64,000 nt of DNA from Calditrichota bacterium (GCA_020637395.1 JACJWA010000001.1:124001-188000); one strand, 5' to 3'; positions 42,172-50,780 are shown, numbered from the stretch's first letter. A program made the numbers and translations. Notes: a model not told the origin generated them from the sequence alone.

Positions 42172-42206
42172 TTTTCCGTTTTCTATTTTCCATTTTCGAT
42201 TTTCAT
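42172..42206 (+). repeat. Degenerate 7-bp tandem repeat, locus 6
   Basis: Five heptamers: ttttccg, ttttcta, ttttcca, ttttcga, ttttcat. They lie in the leader of the rmlA-like gene. Confidence 0.85.
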
Positions 42207-42240
42207 ATTTTTCTCCACATAACCCCCCTTTGATCCCCTC

Positions 42241-42987
42241 ATGAAAGGCGTCATTCTCGCAGGCGGTCTCGGCACGCGCATGCTGCCCCTGACCAAGATC
42301 ACGAACAAACATCTGCTGCCCGTCTATGACCGGCCGATGATCTATTTTCCGATTCAGACGCTCGTGGATGCGGGCATCGACGAAATCGTCGTCGTCACCG
42401 GCGGTCACTACGCGGGCGATTTTTTGAATCTACTCGGCAACGGCAAGGCGTTCGGGCTGAACTTCATCAACTATGCCTACCAAGAGGGTGAAGGCGGTAT
42501 CGCCGACGCGCTCCGTTTGGCCCGCGAATTCACCGGCGACGATTCGATCTGCGTGATTCTCGGCGACAACATTTTGGAAAACACCATCAAGCCGCACGTC
42601 GACGCCTTCAAAGCCCAAAAGAAGGGCGCGAAGATTCTCTTGAAAGAAGTTCACGACCCGCACAGATTCGGCGTCGCAGAAGTCGACGGAAGCGGCAAGG
42701 TCTTGTCCATCGAAGAAAAACCGCGCGCGCCCAAATCCAACCTCGCGGTCATCGGCGTCTACATGTACGACGCGCACGTCTACGAAATCATCCGCACGCT
42801 GAAACCCTCCGCCCGCGGCGAACTGGAAATCACCGACGTTAACAACGCCTACCTCCGCGAAGGCTCGCTGACCTCTTCCACGATCGAAGGCTGGTGGACC
42901 GACGCCGGAACCTTCCCGTCGCTCTATCGTGCTTCGAGACTCGTAGCGGAGCAGGTTAAGCCTGAGTTGAAGGAGAATTGGTTTTAG
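42241..42987 (+). CDS. rfbA: Glucose-1-phosphate thymidylyltransferase (RmlA/RfbA-like)
   Basis: A 248-residue sugar-phosphate nucleotidyltransferase, first step of dTDP-L-rhamnose synthesis (glucose-1-phosphate plus dTTP). Motifs are the nucleotide-binding loop LAGGLGTRMLPLTKITNKHLLPVYDRPMI, ILGDNI (metal site), SIEEKP and WWTDAGT. It is shorter than the E. coli enzyme (about 290), lacking the C-terminal allosteric extension, as in other short bacterial and archaeal forms. RmlB, RmlC and RmlD homologues lie within 7 kb on the same strand. Confidence 0.93.
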   Translation: MKGVILAGGLGTRMLPLTKITNKHLLPVYDRPMIYFPIQTLVDAGIDEIVVVTGGHYAGDFLNLLGNGKAFGLNFINYAYQEGEGGIADALRLAREFTGDDSICVILGDNILENTIKPHVDAFKAQKKGAKILLKEVHDPHRFGVAEVDGSGKVLSIEEKPRAPKSNLAVIGVYMYDAHVYEIIRTLKPSARGELEITDVNNAYLREGSLTSSTIEGWWTDAGTFPSLYRASRLVAEQVKPELKENWF

Positions 42988-43011
42988 GGGGGACCAAATG
43001 GAGCATTCAGA

Positions 43012-43755
43012 ATGAACCTTGATATTGTATTAATAGACATTGTGAACATCGATGGTACTTTATCGAGTATTCAAGTGAGGCCTCGCAACTCAGATTCTCG
43101 AGTTCAAATTGACCGTTACCGCGATATTCATCCAGATCGCTATCACGATGAAGTGGATATTGGCGGAAACCGAATCTATTCTTCGAGTAATTGTACAATC
43201 ACCGAAATCCGAACGAACTTAAAATCAATTAAGCTTGTAGATAACAAACTGGGTTTTCATTTTGAGCATATGCACGTGCCGATTGGACCTAGCCGCGAAG
43301 CACATGGAGGTATCTACAACCTAGTTCTCCCTATTGGCTGGCGATTGTCGAATTTTGGAATTGTTGATCCATATGATACTTCGACTGATGATATTCAACG
43401 AAAAAGACAGTTTCAATACAGATGTTATTGGGACAAGAAGTACCTCGCACATTTGGTAGAAATGGACATGCGATCAGGCAGAGGATCATTCTCTTTTATT
43501 GTTTGGGGTGATGCGGCACTCAGATCCAAATCGGATGATAGAGCCTTTGATTGTTATGAAGTTGAAGACGTAATTGCTCGAACTTCAAGTCCTTGGATAG
43601 TTGACGAAGAAGGCAAGAAACAACTTGCGAGTACGATAGCAAAGAGACTAGATTGGCTTGAGCTAAAGCCCAGTTTCTATGGAATAGGGGTTGACGTAAA
43701 AAAGATGCTGGGAAAGTTGATTGAGGAACTCAAGAACACGTTAAGAAAATCATAG
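43012..43755 (+). CDS. Hypothetical protein, AT-richer insert in the rml cluster
   Basis: A 247-residue protein I do not recognise. No signal peptide or membrane segment is seen. It begins MNLDIVLIDIVNIDGTLSSIQV and has an Arg/Asp-rich part (QIDRYRDIHPDRYHDEVDIGG), a FHFEHMHVPIGPSREAHGG stretch, and a C-terminal Lys-rich helix. A GGAG site precedes the ATG. Base composition and codon use are clearly more AT-rich than the rml genes on both sides, which points to horizontal gain. A defence role is possible by analogy with the other AT-rich gene at 47869, but nothing in the protein shows it. Confidence 0.65.
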   Translation: MNLDIVLIDIVNIDGTLSSIQVRPRNSDSRVQIDRYRDIHPDRYHDEVDIGGNRIYSSSNCTITEIRTNLKSIKLVDNKLGFHFEHMHVPIGPSREAHGGIYNLVLPIGWRLSNFGIVDPYDTSTDDIQRKRQFQYRCYWDKKYLAHLVEMDMRSGRGSFSFIVWGDAALRSKSDDRAFDCYEVEDVIARTSSPWIVDEEGKKQLASTIAKRLDWLELKPSFYGIGVDVKKMLGKLIEELKNTLRKS

Positions 43756-43833
43756 TGCGATCAAGAGTACGAGTCCATTGACAGGTGCCCCGAAAGAGTA
43801 TCGAATTACAACAAAGAATTCTCAAGCCTAACC

Positions 43834-44568
43834 ATGTCCACACCATCAAAAGATAACAACGGCGGTCTGTTCTTCGTCGCTATCGCGATTGTTGCGGCGG
43901 CGTGGATTCTTGGGCATCAACTGATCGAGATGCGCAAGGTCGGCGACACGATTGCCGTCACCGGATCGGCCAAGCGGCCCATCGTGTCGGACTTGATTAT
44001 CTGGTCCGGCAATCTGAATGCGCAAGAGAGCACGCAGCAGGACGCCTACCGCGCTGTGCAGAAACATACGGAGCGGCTTGCGCGTTTCTTCAAAGATAAC
44101 GGTGTGCCCGACTCGGAAATCACGATGAAGCCCGTGTCGAGCGATCAGATCATCGAGTACAATCAAAATGGCTATCAAACAGGCCGCGTGCTCGGCTATC
44201 GCGTCACGCAAAATTTCGAAATCCGTTCGCCGCGTGTCGATGCAATTGAAAACCTGATCAAGAAATCCGACGAACTCATCAGCGAAGGCGTGCCGTTTTC
44301 CGGCTGGGGCGCGCAATATCTGTACACCAAACTCGCCGACATGCGCATCGAGATGCTCGGCGAAGCGATGAAAGATGCGACCGAACGCGCCAAAGTCATG
44401 GCCGAATCCTCCAGCGCAAAACTCGGCGAACTCCGCGATGCGCGCATGGGTGTCTTCCAAGTCACTCCGCGCAACTCCACCGACGTTTCCGACTACGGCT
44501 ACTACGACACGTCGTCCAAAGAAAAAGACATCACCGCAGTGGTGAAGGCGAGCTACGCTTTAGAGTAA
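43834..44568 (+). CDS. SIMPL domain (DUF541) protein
   Basis: A 244-residue protein with an N-terminal membrane segment (about residues 11-29) and one SIMPL domain: TIAVTGSAKRPIVSDLIIWSGNLNAQ, EITMKPVSSDQIIEYNQNG, GYRVTQNFEIRSPRVDAIENLI and RAKVMAESSSAKLGEL. SIMPL/DUF541 proteins such as BP26 and YggE are exported or membrane-anchored, form ring-like channels in one known case, and are linked to oxidative stress. The role here is unknown. It sits inside the sugar cluster on the same strand. Confidence 0.88.
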   Translation: MSTPSKDNNGGLFFVAIAIVAAAWILGHQLIEMRKVGDTIAVTGSAKRPIVSDLIIWSGNLNAQESTQQDAYRAVQKHTERLARFFKDNGVPDSEITMKPVSSDQIIEYNQNGYQTGRVLGYRVTQNFEIRSPRVDAIENLIKKSDELISEGVPFSGWGAQYLYTKLADMRIEMLGEAMKDATERAKVMAESSSAKLGELRDARMGVFQVTPRNSTDVSDYGYYDTSSKEKDITAVVKASYALE

Positions 44569-44572
44569 TTCG

Positions 44573-44618
44573 CCGAGCGGGGATAAAGCGCGTCAGCGCG
44601 GTTCCCCGCCGGAATCTG
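44573..44618. repeat. Short GC-rich intergenic repeat, copy 2
   Basis: CGAGCGGGG and CCCCGCCGGAATCTG enclose a small internal palindrome (gcgcgtcagcgc). The outer parts match 21209-21246. Confidence 0.4.
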
Positions 44619-44620
44619 TA

Positions 44621-45766
44621 ATGAAACAAGCACTTCTCGACTGGCGTCCTTGGCTGCTAGTATACGCGCTGCAAATTCCTTCGCTGCGCGCGCTGGTCAA
44701 GTATCTGCCCGAGTCGCTGCACATTTTCATTCCGCTCTATTTCATCGTCGCGTTTTTTGCCTACATTCAGATTCTGAATTCTGAAAAATACGCGCGCCTG
44801 TTTCGTTCGCGCGCGCTGTTCATCGGGCTGATTGTCCTGCACGTTGCGCTGAATGCCACAATCTATCCCCGCGCCGACGCTCTAAAACTGGAAGGGAGAG
44901 GTAGTCCGCAAGATGACGCGCTGATCCTCGGCGGTGAACGCTTGGTCGCAGGAGTCAATCCTTACGAAGGCGAAACGTTTTTGAATGAATGGGTCAGCGC
45001 AGGCCCTGCGTGGGTCGCGATTGCGCTGCCCTTCACCTTGACGAAACTTTTCGCACTGTTTACTCCCTTCTGGATTGCGCTCACGGCCTTCGTCATCTCG
45101 CGTATCCGTTCACTTGAACTCGCCACACTCTTTCTGATCTTGTGTTTCAGTTCTCCGCTTGTCTGGGAACTTTCCGTCACTGGTTCGGACATGCTTGCGA
45201 TGGGCTGCGCATTTCTTTTGCTCGTCTTATGGAGCTACCGAGCGTGGACCAGCGGCGGCGCAGTCGCAAAATTCTTCAGTGCGCTCTTTTCAGCCGGCGC
45301 CACCACCTCGCGCATCGTCTTCGGTTACTTGCTTGCGCTCGTCGCGGGATTTCTATTGAGAAAGAATATCAAAACCGGATTCGCCTATGGCTTCGCGGCC
45401 ATCGGCTTGTTCATTCTGATTCAGTTGCCGTTCTATCTGTGGAATCCCGAGCGCTATTTCCCCTTGACCCGATTTTTCTGGGCCAAAGGATTGCTCGGTC
45501 CGACTTTGGAAATCGCGGCGACCGTCACCACGGCAATCTCGCTGATCTATCTCGCGCTGAAAACCAAACTCGATGAGCATGCGTGGATTCAAGGCGCGCT
45601 GCTGTCGCTCTTGGTCACGATGTTCTGGTCTGCGTTGGGAGATTTGAAAGCACGCGAGTTTTTGCTTTCGGCGTGGGAGGGCGCAAACTATTTCGGTCCG
45701 CTAATTCCTATTGCGGTATTTCTGATTATTGACCGTATCACCCCGCGTTTCGCGGAAGCAAGGTAA
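44621..45766 (+). CDS. Polytopic membrane protein, GT-C glycosyltransferase-like
   Basis: A 381-residue inner-membrane protein with about ten hydrophobic segments across its length. A periplasmic-side loop after the second segment contains DDALILGGERLVAGVNPYEG, a layout (acidic residues, then NPYE) seen in lipid-linked-sugar dependent GT-C transferases of the DUF2029/GT87 kind. No exact family can be given. Its TAA is directly followed by the ATG of the rmlD-like gene, so the two are translated together. It probably works in surface glycan assembly. Confidence 0.7.
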   Translation: MKQALLDWRPWLLVYALQIPSLRALVKYLPESLHIFIPLYFIVAFFAYIQILNSEKYARLFRSRALFIGLIVLHVALNATIYPRADALKLEGRGSPQDDALILGGERLVAGVNPYEGETFLNEWVSAGPAWVAIALPFTLTKLFALFTPFWIALTAFVISRIRSLELATLFLILCFSSPLVWELSVTGSDMLAMGCAFLLLVLWSYRAWTSGGAVAKFFSALFSAGATTSRIVFGYLLALVAGFLLRKNIKTGFAYGFAAIGLFILIQLPFYLWNPERYFPLTRFFWAKGLLGPTLEIAATVTTAISLIYLALKTKLDEHAWIQGALLSLLVTMFWSALGDLKAREFLLSAWEGANYFGPLIPIAVFLIIDRITPRFAEAR

Positions 45767-46606
45767 ATGCGCAAAGTTCTTATCACCGGTCATCACGGCA
45801 TGTTGGGCAGCGAACTCTCGCTGGCTTGCGAAGATCAGGGCGACGAAGTGTTCGGCTTCGATTTGCCGGACATGGACATCACCAAGCGCGACCGCGTGCT
45901 GCACGCCATCGGTGAAGCGGATCCCGAATTCATTTTTCATTGCGCCGCGTTCACGAATGTGGATCGGTGCGAAACGGAAATCGAAACCGCGATGCGCGTC
46001 AACGCCATCGGTACGCAAAACGTCGCGTTGGCTGCCGAATCGCTCGGCGTGCCGCTGCTCTATATTTCGACCGACTACATTTTTGACGGCACAAAGAACG
46101 GCCCCTACGATGAATGGGATACTGCGAACCCGCAGAGCATTTACGGCAAATCGAAATATGCGGGCGAGTGTTTCGTGCGTCAGCTTTGCCAGTGGCACTA
46201 TATCGTGCGCATATCGTGGTTGATCGGGAAGAACGGCCCGAATTTCATCGAAACGATTTTGAAACTCGCGCGCGAACGCGATGAACTCAAAGTTGTCAGC
46301 GATCAGCACGGTTCACCGACGTTTGTCTCCGATCTCGTGCCCGAATTGATTCGGGTGTCCGAGAGCGGCGCGTTCGGCACCTATCATATCACCAATCAGG
46401 GCTACACGACGTGGTATGAATTCGCCAAGAAAGCCATTGAGCTGAAAGGCATTTCCACCAACGTGCTGCCGTGCTCGACCGAAGAATTTCCGCGCCCCGC
46501 TCCGCGTCCGCGCAACTCGCGCCTATCGCCGATGCTCTACGCGCAAGCGATCGGCAACGACATGCCGACGTGGGAAAAGGGTTTGAAAGATTATTTGAAA
46601 AGCTAA
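45767..46606 (+). CDS. rfbD: dTDP-4-dehydrorhamnose reductase (RmlD/RfbD)
   Basis: A 279-residue short-chain dehydrogenase-fold enzyme, last step of dTDP-L-rhamnose synthesis. The Rossmann motif is ITGHHGMLGSELSLA (GxxGxxG). Other family signatures are HCAAFTNVDRCE, NAIGTQNVALAAE, STDYIFDG, YGKSKYAGE (catalytic YxxxK) and RISWLIGKNGPNFIETIL. The ATG follows the previous stop with no gap. A few residues near the C-terminus (RPAPRPRNSRL) match the sugar-binding end of RmlD. Confidence 0.94.
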   Translation: MRKVLITGHHGMLGSELSLACEDQGDEVFGFDLPDMDITKRDRVLHAIGEADPEFIFHCAAFTNVDRCETEIETAMRVNAIGTQNVALAAESLGVPLLYISTDYIFDGTKNGPYDEWDTANPQSIYGKSKYAGECFVRQLCQWHYIVRISWLIGKNGPNFIETILKLARERDELKVVSDQHGSPTFVSDLVPELIRVSESGAFGTYHITNQGYTTWYEFAKKAIELKGISTNVLPCSTEEFPRPAPRPRNSRLSPMLYAQAIGNDMPTWEKGLKDYLKS

Positions 46607-46629
46607 ACCATAGAGAGATTCCGACTGAA

Positions 46630-47085
46630 ATGATCAAGGACGTTATCACTAAGAAACTGCGGTTGATTCCCGACGAGCGGGGACGGCTGATGGAAATTTT
46701 ACGCACGGATGATCCCGACTATTTGCCCGTCGCACAAATCTATATGACGACCAACTATCCCGGCGTCGTTAAGGCGTGGCATTTTCATAAACATCAGACT
46801 GACCAAATGACCTGCGTCAAGGGTATGGTCAAGGTGGCGCTCTACGACGCGCGCGAAGATTCGCCGACCAAAGGCGAAGTCAACGAGTTCTTCGTCGGCG
46901 AATACAACCCGATGCTGATCGTGATTCCGGCAGGCGTTTACCACGGTTGGAAGTGCGTCAGTGATCATGAGAGCGTAGTCGTCAACTGCCCCACGAAACT
47001 TTACGACTACAAAAACCCCGACGAACACCGCGCAGAATACAACGATCCGAAGATTCCGTACAACTGGGATATCGTCTATAAATAG
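46630..47085 (+). CDS. rfbC: dTDP-4-dehydrorhamnose 3,5-epimerase family protein (RmlC-like)
   Basis: A 151-residue cupin-fold epimerase-like protein. Visible motifs are GRLMEILRTDDPDY, VKAWHFHKHQTDQMTCVKGMVKVALYD (His of the active site and the base) and VIPAGVYHGWKCVSD. It is shorter than classical RmlC (about 180), as in the short cupin subfamily found beside RmlB and RmlD. It starts 23 bases after the rmlD-like gene. The ATG at 46630 begins the conserved domain. An 8-bp hairpin (ttgcctac / gtaggcaa, 47091-47113) without a T run follows. Confidence 0.85.
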   Translation: MIKDVITKKLRLIPDERGRLMEILRTDDPDYLPVAQIYMTTNYPGVVKAWHFHKHQTDQMTCVKGMVKVALYDAREDSPTKGEVNEFFVGEYNPMLIVIPAGVYHGWKCVSDHESVVVNCPTKLYDYKNPDEHRAEYNDPKIPYNWDIVYK

Positions 47086-47198
47086 CCTACTTGCCTACTT
47101 GAGATGTAGGCAACGTGGCGCTGGCGCAATAGTTCAACATTCTTGGTTCGATATCGGTTCGCCCACCTCATTCCCGTTTCTTCGGAAGGGAGTATAGA

Positions 47199-47852
47199 TT
47201 GCCTGATTTGAAGACACTCAACTCCCAATCGTGGGACGACCGGCTTCTGGCACGCGCGCACACCTATCAGTTGCGCGGAAGATTTGAGTTCGCGCACAAC
47301 CACATCGTGAAGCACCAACCGAAAAAGTGGCTGGATATCGGCACAGGCAACGGTTTTCTTCCGCAGGCGACGCGCGGGAAATTGAACGGTGTTTATGTCA
47401 CAGGTACGGATTTCGCCGAAAACGCTCTCGAACATGCGCAAGGTCTGGACGAAAAAGTTCACAATGACATTGACAAAGACGGGCTGCCGTTCGCGAACGA
47501 GAGTTTTGATTTTGTGACCTGTTTGGAAGTGCTGGAGCATTTGGTTTTTCCGGAGCACGCGCTCGGAGAAATTTCGCGAGTGCTCGAGCCGGGCGGAAAA
47601 CTTGCGTTGACCGTGCCGAACATTCAGCACGTCGAGTATCTCGGGCAGCTCGTGCGCGGCAAAGTGCCCGGCCCCGCAGCCGACATGCGCCACATGAAAG
47701 TCTTCACGCACAAATTTGTCGCGAAACTTTTCGATCAAGCGGGGATGAAAGTCATTCATCCCGGCGGTGTGGACGCATCACCCGAATGGTTCGCGAAAAT
47801 CTCGCCGAAGTATTTGTGCAAAACGATCGCGGTCGTGGGGGAGAAGAGGTGA
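47199..47852 (+). CDS. Class I SAM-dependent methyltransferase
   Basis: A 217-residue methyltransferase. Motif I is WLDIGTGNGFLPQATRG, the acidic residue lies in VTGTDFAENAL, and post-motif FDFVTCLEVLEHLVFPEHALGEISRVLEPGGKLALTVPN is typical of Methyltransf_11/23 proteins. The start is TTG at 47199, set six bases after a strong GGAAGGGAG ribosome site. The position in the nucleotide-sugar cluster suggests a sugar or glycan substrate, but this is not shown by the sequence. Confidence 0.88.
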   Translation: MPDLKTLNSQSWDDRLLARAHTYQLRGRFEFAHNHIVKHQPKKWLDIGTGNGFLPQATRGKLNGVYVTGTDFAENALEHAQGLDEKVHNDIDKDGLPFANESFDFVTCLEVLEHLVFPEHALGEISRVLEPGGKLALTVPNIQHVEYLGQLVRGKVPGPAADMRHMKVFTHKFVAKLFDQAGMKVIHPGGVDASPEWFAKISPKYLCKTIAVVGEKR

Positions 47853-47868
47853 GGTTGGACAAGTTACT

Positions 47869-48843
47869 ATGAGCCTAAGCGCAACTTTGACGCTCTTACT
47901 TGAAGAGTACCTGAAAGAGTCTGAGCAACCGTTTGCAGGGAATGTGCTTGCTGACCTCATTAGAGAAGAAGCACCGCGTGCATTTGTTGAAGTAATTGAC
48001 AATAACGATCGGTACGAAGTTAAGGGAAGTGTTGGTCAAGGTAACTGGGCAAAGGTTCCGTGGATCGCAATTTTTGATAGATTTGTGACTGAAAGTGCGC
48101 AGGATGGCTACTACATCGTGTATCTCTTTCGTGAAGACTGCAGTGGAGTTTATCTCTCATTAAATCAGGGTGTCACGAGCGTTCGTCAGAAGTACAAATC
48201 CGAAGCCAAAGACGCGCTAAAGATCCGTGCCAGCGATTTTCAATCACAACTTGGAACACTTGGAACGCAACTAGTTGTTGGACCTATCGACCTTGCGGTC
48301 ACTACGGGTACGTCACTTGGCGCCTTTTATGAGGCGGGATCAATTTGTGCCAAATTCTATGCAAGAGATGCGATTCCAACTGATGATATTCTTGCAGAAG
48401 ATATTAGAGTGTTTCTTGACCTGTACAATGGTCTTGCTGAAAGGGAATTAATCTCACCTTTTGGTGTCTCTGATGAATTAGATGAAGCTTCCTACGAGGA
48501 TGTAGAAGACCTAACGTTACTCCGGTTACATAAGCGTTATGAACGAAACAAACGATTGGCGAGTAAGGTGAAGAAGATTCATGGCTATACTTGTCAAATT
48601 TGTGGCTTCAGTTTCAGCAGGGCTTATGTAGAGATTGGAGATGAGTTTATCGAGGCGCATCACTTAATACCGCTTTCCCAACTAAAGGGTCAAAGAGTCG
48701 CGCTTGATCCACGTAAAGATTTTGCAGTACTTTGTTCGAACTGTCATAGAATGATTCACAAGACAAAATTGACAAGTGATATTGAGTCGTTTCGAGAAGA
48801 ATATTTGAAAAGTGGTCAGCGACGACTCAATTTATCCTCCTAA
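47869..48843 (+). CDS. MrcB-like (DUF3578) / HNH endonuclease protein, restriction-type
   Basis: A 324-residue two-domain protein. The N-terminal part (about residues 15-175: YEVKGSVGQGNWAKVPWIAIFD, YYIVYLFREDCSGVYLSLNQG) matches the DUF3578/MrcB N-terminal fold, a DNA-recognition domain in McrBC-like type IV restriction. The C-terminal HNH domain has zinc Cys pairs and the catalytic His: YTCQICGFSF, FIEAHHLIPLSQL, LCSNCHRMIH. It would cut modified or foreign DNA. It is clearly AT-richer than the sugar genes around it and so is likely acquired. No methyltransferase partner for restriction is present, in line with a type IV (modification-dependent) enzyme. Confidence 0.87.
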   Translation: MSLSATLTLLLEEYLKESEQPFAGNVLADLIREEAPRAFVEVIDNNDRYEVKGSVGQGNWAKVPWIAIFDRFVTESAQDGYYIVYLFREDCSGVYLSLNQGVTSVRQKYKSEAKDALKIRASDFQSQLGTLGTQLVVGPIDLAVTTGTSLGAFYEAGSICAKFYARDAIPTDDILAEDIRVFLDLYNGLAERELISPFGVSDELDEASYEDVEDLTLLRLHKRYERNKRLASKVKKIHGYTCQICGFSFSRAYVEIGDEFIEAHHLIPLSQLKGQRVALDPRKDFAVLCSNCHRMIHKTKLTSDIESFREEYLKSGQRRLNLSS

Positions 48844-48920
48844 TCGTTTACCCTTCTCTTCCACAATCAAAAAATGTTGAAGCACAGTCGCAATTGATCA
48901 AGTGACTCTCGATATTGAAT

Positions 48921-49937
48921 ATGAACCACCTTCTTGTATCCGGAGGGGCCGGGTTTATCGGCTCCAACTTTGTGCGGCATATGATGAAAAAATATCCGCA
49001 CCTGAAAATCACAAACCTTGACGCACTGACCTACGCGGGCAATCTGGACAACCTCAAGGACGTCGCCAATGATCCGCGCTACCGTTTCGTGCAGGGCGAT
49101 ATCTGCGACGAGAAAAAAGTTGCCGAAGCGATGGACGGCTGCGATGCCGTCGTGAATTTCGCTGCCGAGACGCACGTGGACCGTTCGATTCACGCGGGCG
49201 ATCTGTTCGTGATGACGAACGTCAAGGGCGTGTATGTGTTGTGCGAAGAAGCGCGCCGCCGCAAAGTCGAGCGCTTCCTGCACATTTCCACCGACGAAGT
49301 CTATGGCTCGCGGCTCGAAGGCTACTTCAAAGAAACCGACAATCTTTCGCCGTCGTCGCCCTATTCATCCGCAAAAGCCGGCGGTGAACTTTTGGCGCGT
49401 TCGTATTTTGTCACCTACGGCTTGCCCGTGCTGATTACGCGCTCGTCGAACAACTTCGGCCCCTATCAATATCCCGAAAAACTCGTCCCGCTGTTCACGA
49501 CGAACCTGATCGAGAACAAACCCGTGCCCGTTTATGGCGACGGCAAGCAGGTGCGCGATTGGCTGTTCGTCGAAGATCAGTGCGACGGACTCGATCTCGT
49601 GCTGCACAAAGGCGAAGTAGGCGAAATCTACAACTGCGGTTCGCACAACGAAGAATACAACATTGACGTCACGCACGCGATTCTGAAACTTCTGGGCAAA
49701 GGCGACGACTTGATCACTTACGTGCAGGACCGCCCCGGCCACGACCGCCGCTACGCCGTGGATACCGACAAAATCCAAAAACTCGGTTGGAAGAAGAATC
49801 ACAACTTCATGCAAGGTCTCGAAAAGACCGTCAAATGGTATGTCGAGAACGAAGCGTGGTGGCGCGCCATCAAACAGAAGCAGGCCGACTACAAAGCCTG
49901 GATGGAGAAACAATACGGCCAAACGGCCCGTACATAA
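48921..49937 (+). CDS. rfbB: dTDP-glucose 4,6-dehydratase (RmlB/RfbB)
   Basis: A 338-residue extended short-chain dehydrogenase, second step of dTDP-rhamnose synthesis. Motifs are VSGGAGFIGSNFVRH (NAD binding), NLDALTYAGNL, NFAAETHVDRSI, the active-site STDEVYG and YSSAKAGGE (YxxxK, with Tyr and Lys), and the C-terminal RPGHDRRYAVDTDKI. ATG at 48921 was taken over the TTG at 48915. It is the last rml gene and is separated from the others by the restriction-type insert. Confidence 0.95.
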   Translation: MNHLLVSGGAGFIGSNFVRHMMKKYPHLKITNLDALTYAGNLDNLKDVANDPRYRFVQGDICDEKKVAEAMDGCDAVVNFAAETHVDRSIHAGDLFVMTNVKGVYVLCEEARRRKVERFLHISTDEVYGSRLEGYFKETDNLSPSSPYSSAKAGGELLARSYFVTYGLPVLITRSSNNFGPYQYPEKLVPLFTTNLIENKPVPVYGDGKQVRDWLFVEDQCDGLDLVLHKGEVGEIYNCGSHNEEYNIDVTHAILKLLGKGDDLITYVQDRPGHDRRYAVDTDKIQKLGWKKNHNFMQGLEKTVKWYVENEAWWRAIKQKQADYKAWMEKQYGQTART

Positions 49938-49962
49938 TAAATAGGCCCCGGAGGTATTACTG

Positions 49963-50703
49963 ATGCGTCTTATTGCTACGCTGCTGCTTTCTTGTCTGCT
50001 TGTTGCGACAAGCTATGCCGATCCGATTCGCCCCTATCTTGGTCTTGGTGTCAACTTGAACCAGACGAATGATCAGTACGTGAAGTGTGTCGGGAATCGT
50101 GAAAATTCAGTTTGCCGCAGCTTGCCCGATCACAGCGGTCTGGCTTTGCAGTTAGAAGGTGGAATCACCAACAGCACCTATTCCGCGTATCTCGGCTACC
50201 GCAACGGCAGCTCGAGTCTGACGGGTGATGACATGTTTGATGTGCTTGACGGGCAGCTTCATGTCAAATACGGCCTGAGTGAAATCAACAGCCAGCATTT
50301 CGTTGTCGGTGGTCGCGTGCAACCGTATCTCTCAAAGTTGCCCGAATGGCTCAGACCTGTTGTGGGACTCGGACTGACGTGGGGACACGCCACAAAGAAG
50401 ACGGAGTGGACGTTGACCGAAGATACCGGCTTCAATGAGTCCTACAAGGAGGAGCTTGAGTCGGAAGACAAGTATGGCGGAATACTTGAACTGGGATTTG
50501 CAATTCGACCGAGTACTCTGCCGCTTCAGGCATTCTTGTTGTTCGAGGTGCACGCCTATAATGCGACATTCTCAGGGCAGGAAAAGATTGGATCGTTCAC
50601 ATTGTCGCCGACCGCTGACATGTACGAAATCCGCGAGAATGGCGTAAAAATCGGATTGAGTTACTACTTCAAGAAGTTCGCTGAGTCTGCGGACGAAGAG
50701 TAG
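49963..50703 (+). CDS. Outer-membrane beta-barrel protein of unknown function
   Basis: A 246-residue protein with a signal peptide (MRLIATLLLSCLLVATSYAD) and a GGAGG site before the ATG. The mature part starts PIRPYLGLGVNLNQTND and has alternating strands (YSAYLGYRNGSSSLTGDD, RPVVGLGLTWGHAT, ILELGFAIRPSTL). It ends in a strand with aromatic residues (VKIGLSYYFKKF) followed by a short acidic tail. It is probably an 8- to 10-strand barrel. It lies 25 bases after the rmlB gene and is closed by a strong terminator. Confidence 0.75.
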   Translation: MRLIATLLLSCLLVATSYADPIRPYLGLGVNLNQTNDQYVKCVGNRENSVCRSLPDHSGLALQLEGGITNSTYSAYLGYRNGSSSLTGDDMFDVLDGQLHVKYGLSEINSQHFVVGGRVQPYLSKLPEWLRPVVGLGLTWGHATKKTEWTLTEDTGFNESYKEELESEDKYGGILELGFAIRPSTLPLQAFLLFEVHAYNATFSGQEKIGSFTLSPTADMYEIRENGVKIGLSYYFKKFAESADEE

Positions 50704-50743
50704 GCCTCCGCGCCAGCACAAGACGTGCTTGACAAGCACCAAA

Positions 50744-50780
50744 AAACCGCAAACACTACCCCGTGTTTGCGGTTTCATTT
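50744..50780 (+). terminator. Terminator after the barrel protein gene
   Basis: A 13-bp stem (aaaccgcaaacac / gtgtttgcggttt) is followed by cattttg. Confidence 0.85.

Noticed and set aside
47110..47170. T-arm-like ggttcgatatc suggesting a tRNA
   Set aside because: No matching acceptor stem, D-arm or anticodon arm could be folded around it.
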